The notes: generated by a model not told the origin, from the letters alone. Positions 1-9,687 are shown, counted from the first letter of the stretch. The stretch is 64,000 bases of DNA from Saccharopolyspora spinosa NRRL 18395 (GCF_000194155.1 NZ_GL877878.1:712458-776457), one strand, 5' to 3'. Made by a program: numbers and translations.

Positions 1-957
<957 letters not shown>

Positions 958-970
958 CGACCGACGACTC

Positions 971-1012
971 GGGCCCCTTCCGCGACGACCTCGACTCTCG
1001 CGGGAGGGGCCC
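971..1012 (+). terminator. hairpin terminator after the E2 gene
   Basis: A 14-bp stem with one mismatch (GGGCCCCTTCCGCG pairing with CGCGGGAGGGGCCC) encloses a 14-base loop directly after the E2 stop codon and is followed by a short T-rich stretch. It probably ends the E2 transcript and may also serve the convergent minus-strand gene. Confidence 0.7.
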
Positions 1013-1157
1013 TCTTCATGCCCCGATCGTGTGTGGCTGCGAAGAGATCTGGGAAAACGGGAGCGGATCGCCGCCCCGCCGCGTCGGACGGAAGTCCCCC
1101 CGCCTCAGGGATCCAGCGGTGCCCTCCTGGTCGGCGCCCGTCCACTGTGGATCGGCT

Positions 1158-2195
1158 TCAGCTCACGGCGTCGACCAGCTTCGGGGTCAGCCGCTCCAGC
1201 GCGAACGGGATGCTGGAGACCGTGGCCGAGCCGAGCGCCATAGTCAGGTCGTAGTCGTCCAGCAGCACCAGCGCGCCGCGCTTGGCGGCAGGCAGGTTGT
1301 TCAGCAGCGGATCCTTGCGGACCGCGTCCACATCGGTCGCCTTGGCGGTCGTGACGATCACGACGTCGGCGTCCAGCAGCGACACCTGCTCCTTGCTGAC
1401 CTTGACGTTGAACTTGCCGCCGCTGTCGAGGTTCTCGATGGCCGGGGACAGCCGCAGACCGAGCTGCTCCAGCAGCGCCGTACGCGCGTCCTGCTTGGTG
1501 TAGGCGGCGTAGGTGCCCGCCGAGTCGGTGCGGACCGTGACGTGCGTCTTGCCGTCGAAGACCGGGTTGTCGCGGCGGGTCTGGTCGATGCGCGCCTGGG
1601 TGCCGGCGAGCAGCTTGGCGACCTCGGCCTGCTTGCCCAGCGCCTGGCCGATGGTCTCGGCCTGCACCCGCCAGTTCACCCCGTAGTCGATGGAGTTCGG
1701 CGGCTGCGCCACCACCGGGCCGAAGCTGCTGAGCCGGTTGTACTGCTCCTGCGTCAGGGCGCTCTGCAGCGCGATCGTGACGTCCGGGGCCAGCGCGATG
1801 ACGCCCTCCGCGTCGACCTCGCTGCCGAAAACCTTGGGTCGCTGGCCGCCGAGCAGCGGCTCGACCCACGGTCCGACGCCGCTGTCCCACGGTCCCCACT
1901 TGGTCAGCCCGGCCGGGATCAAGCCCAGCGGCAGCAGCACGTCGTGGTCGGTGATGCCCAGTGTGACGAGGCGCTGCGGCGCGGCCTTAAGCTCCGCCGC
2001 GCCGTAGCGGTTCGGGATGCTCGTCGGGAACCCCGGCCCGGCCTGGGCGTTGCCGGTCGCGTCCGGCCCGCCGGCGTTGCCGCAGGCCGCCAGCCCGGCA
2101 GCCAGTCCGGTGGCGAGCACGCCGGTCGCGCCGACCAGGAAGCCCCGACGGCCGAACCTGTTGCGGGCACCAGCGGCTGGGGGAGGAGGAGTCAT
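1158..2195 (-). CDS. iron-siderophore ABC transporter substrate-binding lipoprotein
   Basis: This 345-residue protein is a cluster-8 (FepB/FecB-like) periplasmic-binding-type receptor that would capture ferric siderophores at the cell surface for an ABC importer. The N-terminus has a twin-arginine-like segment (FGRRGFLVGATG) and a lipobox (LAAC), so it is probably exported and lipidated. The body has the usual features of the family: RLVTLGITDHDVLLPLGL, then APDVTIAL and VSLLDADVVIV. The ATG at 2195 was chosen over the longer open frame because it puts the signal sequence at the N-terminus. No permease or ATPase gene is adjacent. An IdeR/DtxR-type box lies about 50 bases upstream, so iron repression is likely. 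Confidence 0.9.
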   Translation of the reverse strand: MTPPPPAAGARNRFGRRGFLVGATGVLATGLAAGLAACGNAGGPDATGNAQAGPGFPTSIPNRYGAAELKAAPQRLVTLGITDHDVLLPLGLIPAGLTKWGPWDSGVGPWVEPLLGGQRPKVFGSEVDAEGVIALAPDVTIALQSALTQEQYNRLSSFGPVVAQPPNSIDYGVNWRVQAETIGQALGKQAEVAKLLAGTQARIDQTRRDNPVFDGKTHVTVRTDSAGTYAAYTKQDARTALLEQLGLRLSPAIENLDSGGKFNVKVSKEQVSLLDADVVIVTTAKATDVDAVRKDPLLNNLPAAKRGALVLLDDYDLTMALGSATVSSIPFALERLTPKLVDAVS

Positions 2196-2244
2196 CGACC
2201 GAGTCCTTCGTCGTCCGGTTCGGGCTCGCCACCCGAAGATCTTC

Positions 2245-2263
2245 ACAAGAAAGGCTAACCTAA
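2245..2263 (-). promoter_or_regulatory. IdeR/DtxR-type iron box
   Basis: Read on either strand this 19-base site matches the actinobacterial IdeR/DtxR consensus TTAGGTTAGSCTAACCTAA at 14 of 19 positions. The half GGCTAACCTAA is perfect and the other half is degenerate. It sits upstream of the siderophore-binding protein start at 2195, where an iron-loaded repressor would block transcription. Confidence 0.7.
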
Positions 2264-2402
2264 GTTTTTCGGCTTCAGGTGCGCAAACGACGTCGAGCGC
2301 CTCGTGAGGCGGATCACCGGGGGTGGCTCGCGGCGTATGGTGAATCGGGAGAGATCGCACAGTCACCATGCGTGATCAAATCGCCGGGATGCTGGAGTCG
2401 CG

Positions 2403-2612
2403 ATGAGTGACGATGACGTGTTCGGCCGTCGCTGGCTGCTCGTCGAGGACGAGCTGTTGAGGATGCTCTGGCGCAGCCACGCCGGGGAGAGCCCGGACGT
2501 CCTGCTGCTGGAACTGCACGCGAACCGCCAGGGCAACGGCGGGCCGTCCGGCGGGCGGACACCCAGGTCGGTGCCGCATCCGCGGCGCAACCGGCACCGG
2601 GTGGTGCGCTGA
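2403..2612 (+). CDS. small acidic hypothetical protein
   Basis: A 69-residue protein of unknown function. The first 45 residues are acidic and helical (MSDDDVFGRRWLLVEDELL then RMLWRSHAGESPD), while the tail is Arg/Pro-rich. There is no signal peptide or membrane segment. It has an ATG start with a purine-rich GGAGTCGCG just before it. It is followed 80 bases later by the EI24 gene in the same direction. Coding status rests on composition and spacing only. Confidence 0.55.
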   Translation: MSDDDVFGRRWLLVEDELLRMLWRSHAGESPDVLLLELHANRQGNGGPSGGRTPRSVPHPRRNRHRVVR

Positions 2613-2692
2613 TCCGCCGGTTTCCCGCCCGGTGGTGGGGCTGCGGCCGATACGGTGGGCGTTGATCGCCACCGCACGGGAGACCAATCCTG

Positions 2693-3460
2693 ATGAGTTC
2701 GTTCTTCGCCGGAGTCCGCACGCTCGGCACCGGTTTCGGCATCATCCTGCGCCGCCCGAAGCTGCTGTTCCTCGGCGCGCTGCCGGCGCTGATCAGCGCC
2801 GTGTTGCTGCTGGGCGGCCTGGGCGCGCTGATCTATTTCAGCCCGGACCTGGTCACCTGGATGACGCCGTTCGCCGACGGCTGGGGCGATGCCGCCCGCC
2901 AGGCGCTGCGCATCCTGGTGGGCGTGGCGCTGGTCGCCGCCGCCGGGCTGCTGGCTTCGGTGTCGTTCATCGCAGTCACGTTGCTCATCGGTGGCCCGTT
3001 CTACGAGCACATCGCCGAGCAGGCGGAGCAGCGGCTCGGGTTGGACACCTCCGGCGACGGCGCCGGTTTCACCCGCCAGCTCGGCCGCGGCCTGCGGGAT
3101 TCGCTGAAGCTGGTAGGCGTCGCGCTGGTCGGCGCGATCGTGCTGTTCGCCATCGGATTCATCCCGGTGGTCGGGCAGATCGCGGCTCTGGTGCTGGGCG
3201 CGCTGTTCGGGTCGTGGCTGGTCACCTTGGAGATGGTCGGGCTGGTGTTCCAGCGGCGCGGCCTGCGCCTCGCCGACCGGCGCAGGGCGTTGCGGCGGCA
3301 CCGGGCCGTGGTGTTCGGGTTCGGGCTGCCGACCTACCTGCTGTGCCTGGTCCCGATCGCGCAGCTCGTGGTGATCCCGGCGGCGGTCGTCGGCGGCACG
3401 CTGCTCGCGCACCGGGTGTTGGGGCCGGTTCCCCGGCAGGACGGCGTTACGCAGCGGTGA
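2693..3460 (+). CDS. EI24/CysZ-like integral membrane protein
   Basis: A 255-residue membrane protein of the EI24 (etoposide-induced 2.4/CysZ) family. It opens with MSSFFAGVRTLGTGFGIILR and has four clear hydrophobic segments at about 25-50, 75-105, 140-175 and 200-230. The long amphipathic stretch between the second and third segments (FYEHIAEQAEQRLGL) is typical. CysZ members assist sulfate uptake, but most actinobacterial paralogues have no tested role, so transport is only a suggestion. It stands alone, 36 bases before the next gene. Confidence 0.85.
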   Translation: MSSFFAGVRTLGTGFGIILRRPKLLFLGALPALISAVLLLGGLGALIYFSPDLVTWMTPFADGWGDAARQALRILVGVALVAAAGLLASVSFIAVTLLIGGPFYEHIAEQAEQRLGLDTSGDGAGFTRQLGRGLRDSLKLVGVALVGAIVLFAIGFIPVVGQIAALVLGALFGSWLVTLEMVGLVFQRRGLRLADRRRALRRHRAVVFGFGLPTYLLCLVPIAQLVVIPAAVVGGTLLAHRVLGPVPRQDGVTQR

Positions 3461-3496
3461 TCCGCGGGTTAACTCGTTCGGCCTAGAGTCGGGGTT

Positions 3497-4819
3497 GTGA
3501 CACAGCCGACTCAGCCAGTGCAGCCCGATGGCTCCTACCTGCGTGCCGTCTCCGCGACCACTGAGCGGGCGGTGGCCGAGGCCGAGCCGATCCGCTCCGA
3601 TTTCGCCGGCGCCGACGAGGCGTTGCGCGCCGAAGTGGAGCGGTGGGTGGACGGCCATGCCGAGGACCTCGTTGCGCTGAGCCGGGATCTGCACGCGCAC
3701 CCGGAGGAGGCGTTCGCCGAGCACCGCTCCGCAGCTCAGGCCGCCGAGCTGCTGCGGCACCACGGGCACGACGTCGAGGTGGGCGTCGGCGGGCTGGACA
3801 CCGCATTGCGCGCCGAGAGCGGTGGCAACGGCCCGCACGTCGCGGTGCTGGCGGAGTACGACGCGCTGCCGGGCATCGGGCACGGCTGCGGGCACAACAT
3901 CATCTGCTCGGCGGCGGTCGGCGGGTTCCTCGCCGCGGCCACCGCGGTGTCGGCCACCGGCGGCCGGGTGAGCCTGTTCGGCACCCCAGCAGAGGAGGGC
4001 GGCGGCGGCAAGGAGCACCTCGCCAGGGCTGGGCTTTTCGACGACGTCGACGCGGTCGTGATGCTGCACCCGTTCTCGCACGACATCGCCGCCCACCCGT
4101 TCCTGGGGCGGCGCCAGGTCGAGGTGATCTTCCACGGCGTGGCCGCGCATGCCGCCGCACAGCCGTTCATGGGCCGCAACGCGCTCGACGCGGTCGTGGC
4201 GACCTACCAGGGCGTTGCGGCGATGCGGCAGCACATGCCGTCAACGGACCGCGTGCACGGGATCATCACCGACGGAGGCAAGCGCCCCAACGTCGTGCCC
4301 GACCGCGCCGCGGCGCTGTTCTACGTGCGTTCCGCCGAGCCGGGCTCGTTACGGGACCTGGCCGCCCGGATCGAAGCGATCGCGCACGGCGCGGCCTCGA
4401 TGACGGGCTGCGGTGTCGGGCTGCGCTGGGACAACAACCCCGCCTACCTGCCCATTCGGCACAACGACGTGCTGGCGGCACGCTGGGCCGAGCACCAGGC
4501 CCGCCGGGGTCGGACGTCCTTGCCGCGCGGGGTCGTCCCGGAGTACCTCACCGGCTCGACGGACCTCGGCAACCTCAGCTACCGGCTCCCGGCCATCCAC
4601 CCGATGATCGGTCTCGGCGACCCGAACCTTTCGCTGCACACCGAGGAATTCGCCGCCGCGGCGGGCTCTCCGGCGGGCGACCGAGCGGTCCTCGACGGCG
4701 CCATCGGCCTGGCACTGACGACAGCGGACTACCTGGTCGACGTGGACCTCCGCCAAGCGGTCCGGGCCGAGTTCCAGGCCGCGGGCGGCGCCCTGGACGT
4801 CGCAACCTACTTCGACTGA
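3497..4819 (+). CDS. M20D-family amidohydrolase/peptidase
   Basis: A 440-residue zinc-dependent amidohydrolase of the M20 family, the group containing p-aminobenzoyl-glutamate hydrolase AbgB and PM20D2/ACY1L2. Metal and catalytic motifs are visible: LSRDLHAHPEEAF near residue 60, AEYDALPGIGHGCGHN near 120, and GTPAEEGGGG near 163. The lid domain follows (VEVIFHGVAAHAA), and then the C-terminal part containing STDLGNLSYRLPAIHP. It probably cleaves an amide bond in a small N-acyl amino acid or dipeptide in the cytoplasm. The GTG start at 3497 follows a short intergenic gap. The substrate is not readable from sequence. Confidence 0.88.
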   Translation: MTQPTQPVQPDGSYLRAVSATTERAVAEAEPIRSDFAGADEALRAEVERWVDGHAEDLVALSRDLHAHPEEAFAEHRSAAQAAELLRHHGHDVEVGVGGLDTALRAESGGNGPHVAVLAEYDALPGIGHGCGHNIICSAAVGGFLAAATAVSATGGRVSLFGTPAEEGGGGKEHLARAGLFDDVDAVVMLHPFSHDIAAHPFLGRRQVEVIFHGVAAHAAAQPFMGRNALDAVVATYQGVAAMRQHMPSTDRVHGIITDGGKRPNVVPDRAAALFYVRSAEPGSLRDLAARIEAIAHGAASMTGCGVGLRWDNNPAYLPIRHNDVLAARWAEHQARRGRTSLPRGVVPEYLTGSTDLGNLSYRLPAIHPMIGLGDPNLSLHTEEFAAAAGSPAGDRAVLDGAIGLALTTADYLVDVDLRQAVRAEFQAAGGALDVATYFD

Positions 4820-5016
4820 CAACTGCCGCCGGGATGTCGGCAACCCCTTCTCCACGCTCGTCGAGTCGGTAAAGAACCAGCTGCACGACGGGCAGTTGCT
4901 CGGCGACTCCAGCACGTCTCCGGGGGCGAGACCGCGCCCAGGCGGATCGCCATCGCCCCGAAACCGTGGTGCGCACCTCCGGCTAGGCTGGCGGCGGCCT
5001 GTCCCCGAAGCCCCGG

Positions 5017-5733
5017 GTGTCTATTGTGGACGATTTAGTGCGGGAGTGGACCTCGCAGCTGCTGGATTCCGGCAACGTCGCCGCGCTGATCGCCGGCGTG
5101 ATCTCGCTGGTGCTGGTGCTCGGCCGGAACACCTGGCTGCTGCTGCGCAACGTCGTGACGATCGCCCACGAGGGCGGCCACGCGGTTGTCGCGCTGCTCA
5201 GCGGGCGCAAGCTGAACGGCATCCGCCTGCACTCCGACACTTCGGGGCTGACCGTCTCGACCGGCAAGCCGACCGGGCCGGGAATGGTGTTCACCCTGGT
5301 GGCCGGCTATCCGGCGGTGTCGCTGCTCGGGCTCGGCGGCGCGTGGCTGGTCACCGCGGACCTGGCCCACGTGATGCTCTGGGTGTGCGTCGCGCTGCTC
5401 GCCGCGATGCTGCTGGCGATCCGCAACGCCTACGGCGTGCTTTCGATCGTGGTCACCGGTGGCGCGATCTTCGCCGTGTCCTGGTTCGCGACTCCGGCGT
5501 GGCAGGCGCTGTGCTGCGCGCTGTTCAGCTGGTTCCTGCTGTTCGGCGGCCTGCGCCCGATCGCCGAGCTGCGCCGCAAGCGCGCCGGCGGCCGCGCACC
5601 CAGCTCCGACGCCGACCAGCTCGCGAGGCTCACGGGGCTGCCCGCCGCGCTGTGGCTGGCCTGCTGGTTCCTCATCGGCCTGGCCGCCCTCCTCTTCGGC
5701 GCGCGCTGGCTCCTGCTGATGCCTCAGGTGTGA
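5017..5733 (+). CDS. M50B-type membrane metalloprotease-like protein
   Basis: A 238-residue multi-spanning membrane protein with the zinc-protease motif HEGGH (TIAHEGGHAVVALLSG, residues about 51-66). This marks the M50B-like family, related to site-2 proteases but lacking a PDZ domain. About six hydrophobic segments are visible after the motif. A second metal ligand (typically an NPDG-like Asp in true S2P enzymes) is not obvious, so proteolytic activity is uncertain. GTG at 5017 is used here and GTG at 5026 is an alternative. It is isolated from its neighbours. Confidence 0.8.
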   Translation: MSIVDDLVREWTSQLLDSGNVAALIAGVISLVLVLGRNTWLLLRNVVTIAHEGGHAVVALLSGRKLNGIRLHSDTSGLTVSTGKPTGPGMVFTLVAGYPAVSLLGLGGAWLVTADLAHVMLWVCVALLAAMLLAIRNAYGVLSIVVTGGAIFAVSWFATPAWQALCCALFSWFLLFGGLRPIAELRRKRAGGRAPSSDADQLARLTGLPAALWLACWFLIGLAALLFGARWLLLMPQV

Positions 5734-5838
5734 TCTTTGATCGTGGGCCCACCTTGCCTGGCGGTTGCGCCGCTTTGAAGGCGAGGATGTGAGGAAGGGC
5801 TTGTTGCTGTCGGGGCGGTTTTCTAGCAGCATCGCGGC

Positions 5839-6741
5839 GTGACGAGTGCTTCGACCGCCCTTGGTGGCGAGTTTCAGCTGGGCGCGGACCTGACGGTGAA
5901 CCGGCTCGGTTTCGGCGCGATGCAGTTGGCCGGCCCCGGCGTTTACGGTCCGCTCGCCGACCACGAGCGGGCGATCCGGGTGCTGCGGCGCGCCGTGGAA
6001 CTGGGCATCGACCACATCGACACCAGCGACTTCTACGGGCCGTGGGTGGTCAACGAGCTGATCGCGGAGGCGCTACGGCCCTACGGCGACAACCTCGTGC
6101 TGGCCACCAAGATCGGCGCCTACCGCGACCACCAGGCGGCGTGGCTGCCGCTGAACCACCCCGACGCGCTGCGCGCGCAGGCGCACGACAACTTGCGCCG
6201 CCTGCGGCTCGACGCGCTGGACCTGGTCTACTTGCGGCACGTCGCCGACACGGGCATCTCGCTGGCCGACCAGCTCGGTGCCCTGGCCGAGCTCCGGGAG
6301 CAGGGCCTGGTGCGCAACATCGGCCTGTCCAATGTGTCCGTCGAGCAGTACGCCGAGGCGCGGCAGCACACCGAGATCGCGGCCGTGCAGAACCTCTACA
6401 ACGTGGTGAACCGCACGTCGGCTGAACTGCTCCGCGCGACCGCGGACGACGGCGCGGCTTTCGTCCCGTTCTTCCCGTTGGGCTCCGGATTCGCGGACAG
6501 CCGCGCCCGCGAGGACGGCGTGCTGCACGCGGTGGCCCAGCGGCGCGGCGCGACCCAGGCGCAGGTGTCGCTGGCCTGGCTGCTGCAGCGCTCGCCGAAC
6601 ATCCTGCTGATCCCGGGCACGTCGTCGCCGGAGCACCTCGAGGAGAACACCGCGGCCGCCGGGGTGGCGCTCACCGCCGAGGACATCGCCGAACTGAACG
6701 CCCTGGTCGCCGAGGGAGAAACCCTCGAAGAAGCCCACTGA
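5839..6741 (+). CDS. aldo/keto reductase
   Basis: A 300-residue NADPH-dependent oxidoreductase of the AKR superfamily with a TIM-barrel fold. Visible features are LGFGAMQLAGPGVYGPLAD near the N-terminus, the active-site region HIDTSDFYGPWVVNELI (Asp and Tyr of the catalytic tetrad), LVLATKIGA (Lys), LDLVYLRH (His region), and the cofactor-binding C-terminus SPNILLIPGTSSPEHLEEN. It probably reduces an aldehyde or ketone in the cytosol. It starts with GTG. No pathway partner is adjacent. Confidence 0.9.
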   Translation: MTSASTALGGEFQLGADLTVNRLGFGAMQLAGPGVYGPLADHERAIRVLRRAVELGIDHIDTSDFYGPWVVNELIAEALRPYGDNLVLATKIGAYRDHQAAWLPLNHPDALRAQAHDNLRRLRLDALDLVYLRHVADTGISLADQLGALAELREQGLVRNIGLSNVSVEQYAEARQHTEIAAVQNLYNVVNRTSAELLRATADDGAAFVPFFPLGSGFADSRAREDGVLHAVAQRRGATQAQVSLAWLLQRSPNILLIPGTSSPEHLEENTAAAGVALTAEDIAELNALVAEGETLEEAH

Positions 6742-6901
6742 CGGGGGTTCGCCGCACCTCGCTCGCACCCGGAATGCCCGAAGTGCGACGAAAAGCCGTC
6801 TCGATCGATACGGACGGGCGCGGCGGGGTTAGTTTTACGGCCCGTCTGGTGTCACCCAGTAGTCTTGCCGACACGCAACGGCGCGAGGAGCGAGGTGAAC
6901 C

Positions 6902-7060
6902 TTGACCGGACAGGCGACACGGGTACCCCAGCGCTGCTCCGTGGTTTTCCTGGCGTACCAGGGAGTCCGGCAGTTCCTCGACGTCGGCTCCGGCATCCCG
7001 ACCGTGGGCAACGTTCACGAGATCGCCCAGATCTACGCGGGAGTGGGACGCAAACGGTGA
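6902..7060 (+). pseudogene. remnant of an S-adenosyl methyltransferase (PF04672-type)
   Basis: A 52-residue open stretch that ends in a stop contains QGVRQFLDVGSGIPTVGNVHE then IAQ. This is recognisably the SAM-binding core of the actinobacterial 'S-adenosyl methyltransferase' family (consensus G-x-x-QFLDIGTGxPTxxNVHE). The usual 150-200 residues downstream are missing, and no clear start codon or upstream family sequence remains. A piece resembling the next family segment (LHQGDLPANVDG) appears around 7107-7142 in another frame. Genes of this family often precede GGDEF/EAL genes in actinomycetes, as here. Confidence 0.6.
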
Positions 7061-7151
7061 CACGTCGCGGGGGGCGTGGCGCTGGATCTCGACGATGCCA
7101 GGAAGGTTTGCACCAGGGCGATCTGCCGGCGAACGTTGACGGACGGGTGAG

Positions 7152-9311
7152 ATGAGAGAGGGAACTCCGGACGCCCCGCAGGGGATGCCGGATGTGCTGA
7201 TCCCGCAGCGGTACGACGCCGACTGGCGGGTGGCGGTCGCACGCCGCTGGGCGGCGCGGCTCAGCACTGCGGCCGACATCCCGCTCGCCCGCGAGGTCGT
7301 CGAGCAGACGCTGCTGGAACTCGTCGACCGCGCCATCGGCGCGCTCGACGATCCGTCGACAGTGGACGAAGCGGGGCGCGCCGTCGGCAGTCGGCTGGCG
7401 GAGATCCACGCCACCGGCGAGGACAGCCTGCCGCTGAGCCTCAACCTGCTCCGCGACGAGCTGGTCCGGCCCGGCAACGACGAGGTGCGCCGGATCCTCG
7501 CGCTGGTCACCGCCATCGCGGCCGGCTACGCCGCCGCCGACCGGGAGAACACGTTCGTCCAGCAGGAGACGCTGAAGAAGGATCTGCTGCGCTCGAAGCT
7601 GAAGGCCGACCGCGAGCTCGCGGCCAGCGAGGCGAGATTCTGCGAGGTGTTCGCCACTACACAGATCGGGATCGCGATCTGCGACATCGAGGGAAAGTTC
7701 GCCCAGGTCAATCCGGCGTTCGAGGTCACCCTCGGCTACCAGGCGCAGGACCTGGCGTCGATGACGATCCACGACCTGTTCCACTCCGACGACGCGGAGT
7801 ACCTGGCGGCCGCCTACCGAGAGCTGGCCGATGGTGGCAGTTCGAAGCGGCTCGGCGACCGCAAGCGGCTGCTGCGCGCCAACGGTGAGGAGGCGTGGGC
7901 CTACCTGGCGGTGTCGGTGCTGCGGGGCTCGGACGGGGCGCCGCGCCACTTCGTGACCACGGTCGAGGACATCACTGAGCTGCACCTGCTGCAGGACCGT
8001 CTCCAGTACCAGGCCCTGCACGACGCGCTGACCGGGTTGCCGAACCGGCAGTTCTTCCGCACCCGGCTGGAGGCGATGCTGGCGAGCCTGCCCGGCCACG
8101 CCCAGCTGTCGCTCTACCACCTGGGCTTGGACGGCTTCGAGCTGATCAACGATGGTCTCGGTTACGAGGTCGGCGACCAGGTGATCAAGGCGGTGGCCCG
8201 GCGGCTGGAGCAGCTGTTCGAGGACGAGGAAGCGATCGTCGCACGCTTCGGCGGCACCGAGTTCGCGATCCTGCTCTTGGAGCAGGAGAAGACCCCACCG
8301 GTGACCACCTTGACCCAGCAGATAAACGAGCTGCTCGCCGAACCGGTCCACGTCGACGGCCACGGCATCGCTGCATCGGCCGGGATCGGCGTGGTGCAGC
8401 GGGCGTTGACCGACGCCGACGCGTCGAACATGCTGTGGGCCGCCGACGTCGCGCTGCGCCGCGCGGAGGCCGCCGGCAAACGGCAGTGGGCGCTGTTCGA
8501 CCCGGATAAGGCGCCGGAGGAGCGGATCGAGTCGAAGCTGGCCGCGGTGATGCCCGGCGGCCTGGAAATGGGCGAGTTCGACGTCGTCTACCGGCCGCTG
8601 GTGTACATGGACACCGGCGAGCTGGTCGTGCTGGAAGCCGAACTCCGTTGGGAGACCAGCGAATACGGCACCCTCGAGCACGACGAGTGCCTGCGTCTGG
8701 CCGAACGCTCCGGGGTCACCCTGTCGCTGCGGGACTGGATGCTGGAAACGGCGTGGCAGCAGCTGTGCGAATGGCACGCGGACGGGCACCGGGTGCAGCT
8801 GAAGCTGGCGCTGAGCCCGAACCAGGGCCAGGACCCGGACCTGGCGGCGGTGATCCACCAGGTGCTGGACGCGTGCGAGGTCGACGCGACCTGGCTGCGG
8901 CTTTGCATGCCGCTGGCGGCCGTCCGTGGTGACAACGAGGAAGCCCGCGACAACGTCCGCTACCTCAACAGTCGCGGCATCAAGACCTCGCTGCACAGCT
9001 TCCACGGCTCCCCGGACGAACTGCGCCTGCTGCGGGAGCTGCCGATCGACGCGGTGCGCCTGGCGGACGAACTGGTCGACCTCGTGCACGCCGCGGACTC
9101 CGCGAACCTGCCGGAGGTGCAGGCGATCCACGGCCTGGTCCCGCTGGTCCACGCCTGCGGAGCGCGCCTGTGGGTCCGCGGCGTCGACACCGAGGAGCAG
9201 GCCCGGATCTGGCGCGGCATGAACTGCGAAGTCGGCGCGGGAGCGCTGTTCGGAGACCCGCTGCTGTCCTTCGACGTCCCCGACTTCCTCCACGGCGTCC
9301 AGCCTCACTAG
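7152..9311 (+). CDS. PAS-GGDEF-EAL protein with degenerate catalytic motifs
   Basis: A 719-residue cytoplasmic signalling protein. It has an N-terminal helical region (1-150), a PAS domain (about 158-275, with FATTQIGIAICDIEGKFAQVNP), a GGDEF domain (about 290-450) and an EAL domain (about 475-715). The diguanylate cyclase signature is GGTEF at residues 367-371, not GG(D/E)EF. The phosphodiesterase signature EAL reads EAE (495-497, in LEAELRW). The usual Asn, Glu, Asp-Asp and Lys positions of EAL enzymes are also not evident (for example SLHSFHGSPDEL in place of DDFGTGYSS). The protein therefore looks like a c-di-GMP or PAS-ligand sensor rather than an enzyme. No transmembrane segment is seen. 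Confidence 0.88.
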   Translation: MREGTPDAPQGMPDVLIPQRYDADWRVAVARRWAARLSTAADIPLAREVVEQTLLELVDRAIGALDDPSTVDEAGRAVGSRLAEIHATGEDSLPLSLNLLRDELVRPGNDEVRRILALVTAIAAGYAAADRENTFVQQETLKKDLLRSKLKADRELAASEARFCEVFATTQIGIAICDIEGKFAQVNPAFEVTLGYQAQDLASMTIHDLFHSDDAEYLAAAYRELADGGSSKRLGDRKRLLRANGEEAWAYLAVSVLRGSDGAPRHFVTTVEDITELHLLQDRLQYQALHDALTGLPNRQFFRTRLEAMLASLPGHAQLSLYHLGLDGFELINDGLGYEVGDQVIKAVARRLEQLFEDEEAIVARFGGTEFAILLLEQEKTPPVTTLTQQINELLAEPVHVDGHGIAASAGIGVVQRALTDADASNMLWAADVALRRAEAAGKRQWALFDPDKAPEERIESKLAAVMPGGLEMGEFDVVYRPLVYMDTGELVVLEAELRWETSEYGTLEHDECLRLAERSGVTLSLRDWMLETAWQQLCEWHADGHRVQLKLALSPNQGQDPDLAAVIHQVLDACEVDATWLRLCMPLAAVRGDNEEARDNVRYLNSRGIKTSLHSFHGSPDELRLLRELPIDAVRLADELVDLVHAADSANLPEVQAIHGLVPLVHACGARLWVRGVDTEEQARIWRGMNCEVGAGALFGDPLLSFDVPDFLHGVQPH

Positions 9312-9316
9312 TTCCG

Positions 9317-9588
9317 GCGCCCCGCAACGGTTTCGGCACAACCGCGTTGGTGCTCAGCATCACCGGTGCCGTGCTGGCCCTGGTGCCGATCATCGCCGTC
9401 ATTACGTGGCCGCTGGTGATCCTAAGACCTCGGCCGGGGATAACTCGTTCGGCAGCTACCACGCGCGGCTGAAGGACACCACCGGCGATCTCGGCACAAT
9501 CGTCATCAACAACATCGTGCAGGGTCCGGCCACTGCCACCGTCAAGGCCAGCGACGGCGCGTTCGAAACCAAGGGCTGCGGTCTTTGG
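9317..9588 (+). pseudogene. fused fragments of a small membrane/exported protein
   Basis: Two frames carry pieces of one protein type. 9326-9420 encodes NGFGTTALVLSITGAVLALV then PIIAVITWPLVIL, a two-segment membrane anchor. 9430-9588 encodes DNSFGSYHARLKDTTGDLGT, then VQGPATATVKASDGAFETKG, then CGLW, the beta-rich C-terminal part of a secreted actinobacterial protein of unknown function. The centre is missing and the frames differ, so this is an internally deleted gene. It runs directly into the truncated DUF397 gene on the other strand. Confidence 0.55.
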
Positions 9589-9685
9589 TATCGCGCACGC
9601 CGGTCTGGCCGGGTGCGGTGCCGACTTCAACGCACTGTTCGGGGTTGTGCAGGCTCTTGGCGGACTTGCGCCAGTTGGTGAACAC
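9542..9685 (-). pseudogene. truncated DUF397 protein
   Basis: A GTG-started 47-residue frame, two bases after the regulator stop, encodes FTNWRKSAKSLHNPEQCVEV then GVRDTKDR. This is the first two-thirds of a DUF397 (BldB-like) small protein. After DTKDR the family's C-terminal strand (consensus GPxLxFxxxxWxxF) is replaced by an unrelated SPWFRTRRRWP, which is antisense to the neighbouring broken gene. DUF397 proteins are encoded with WhiJ-like XRE regulators and act in developmental control. This copy is probably inactive. Confidence 0.7.
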
Positions 9686-9687
9686 GG

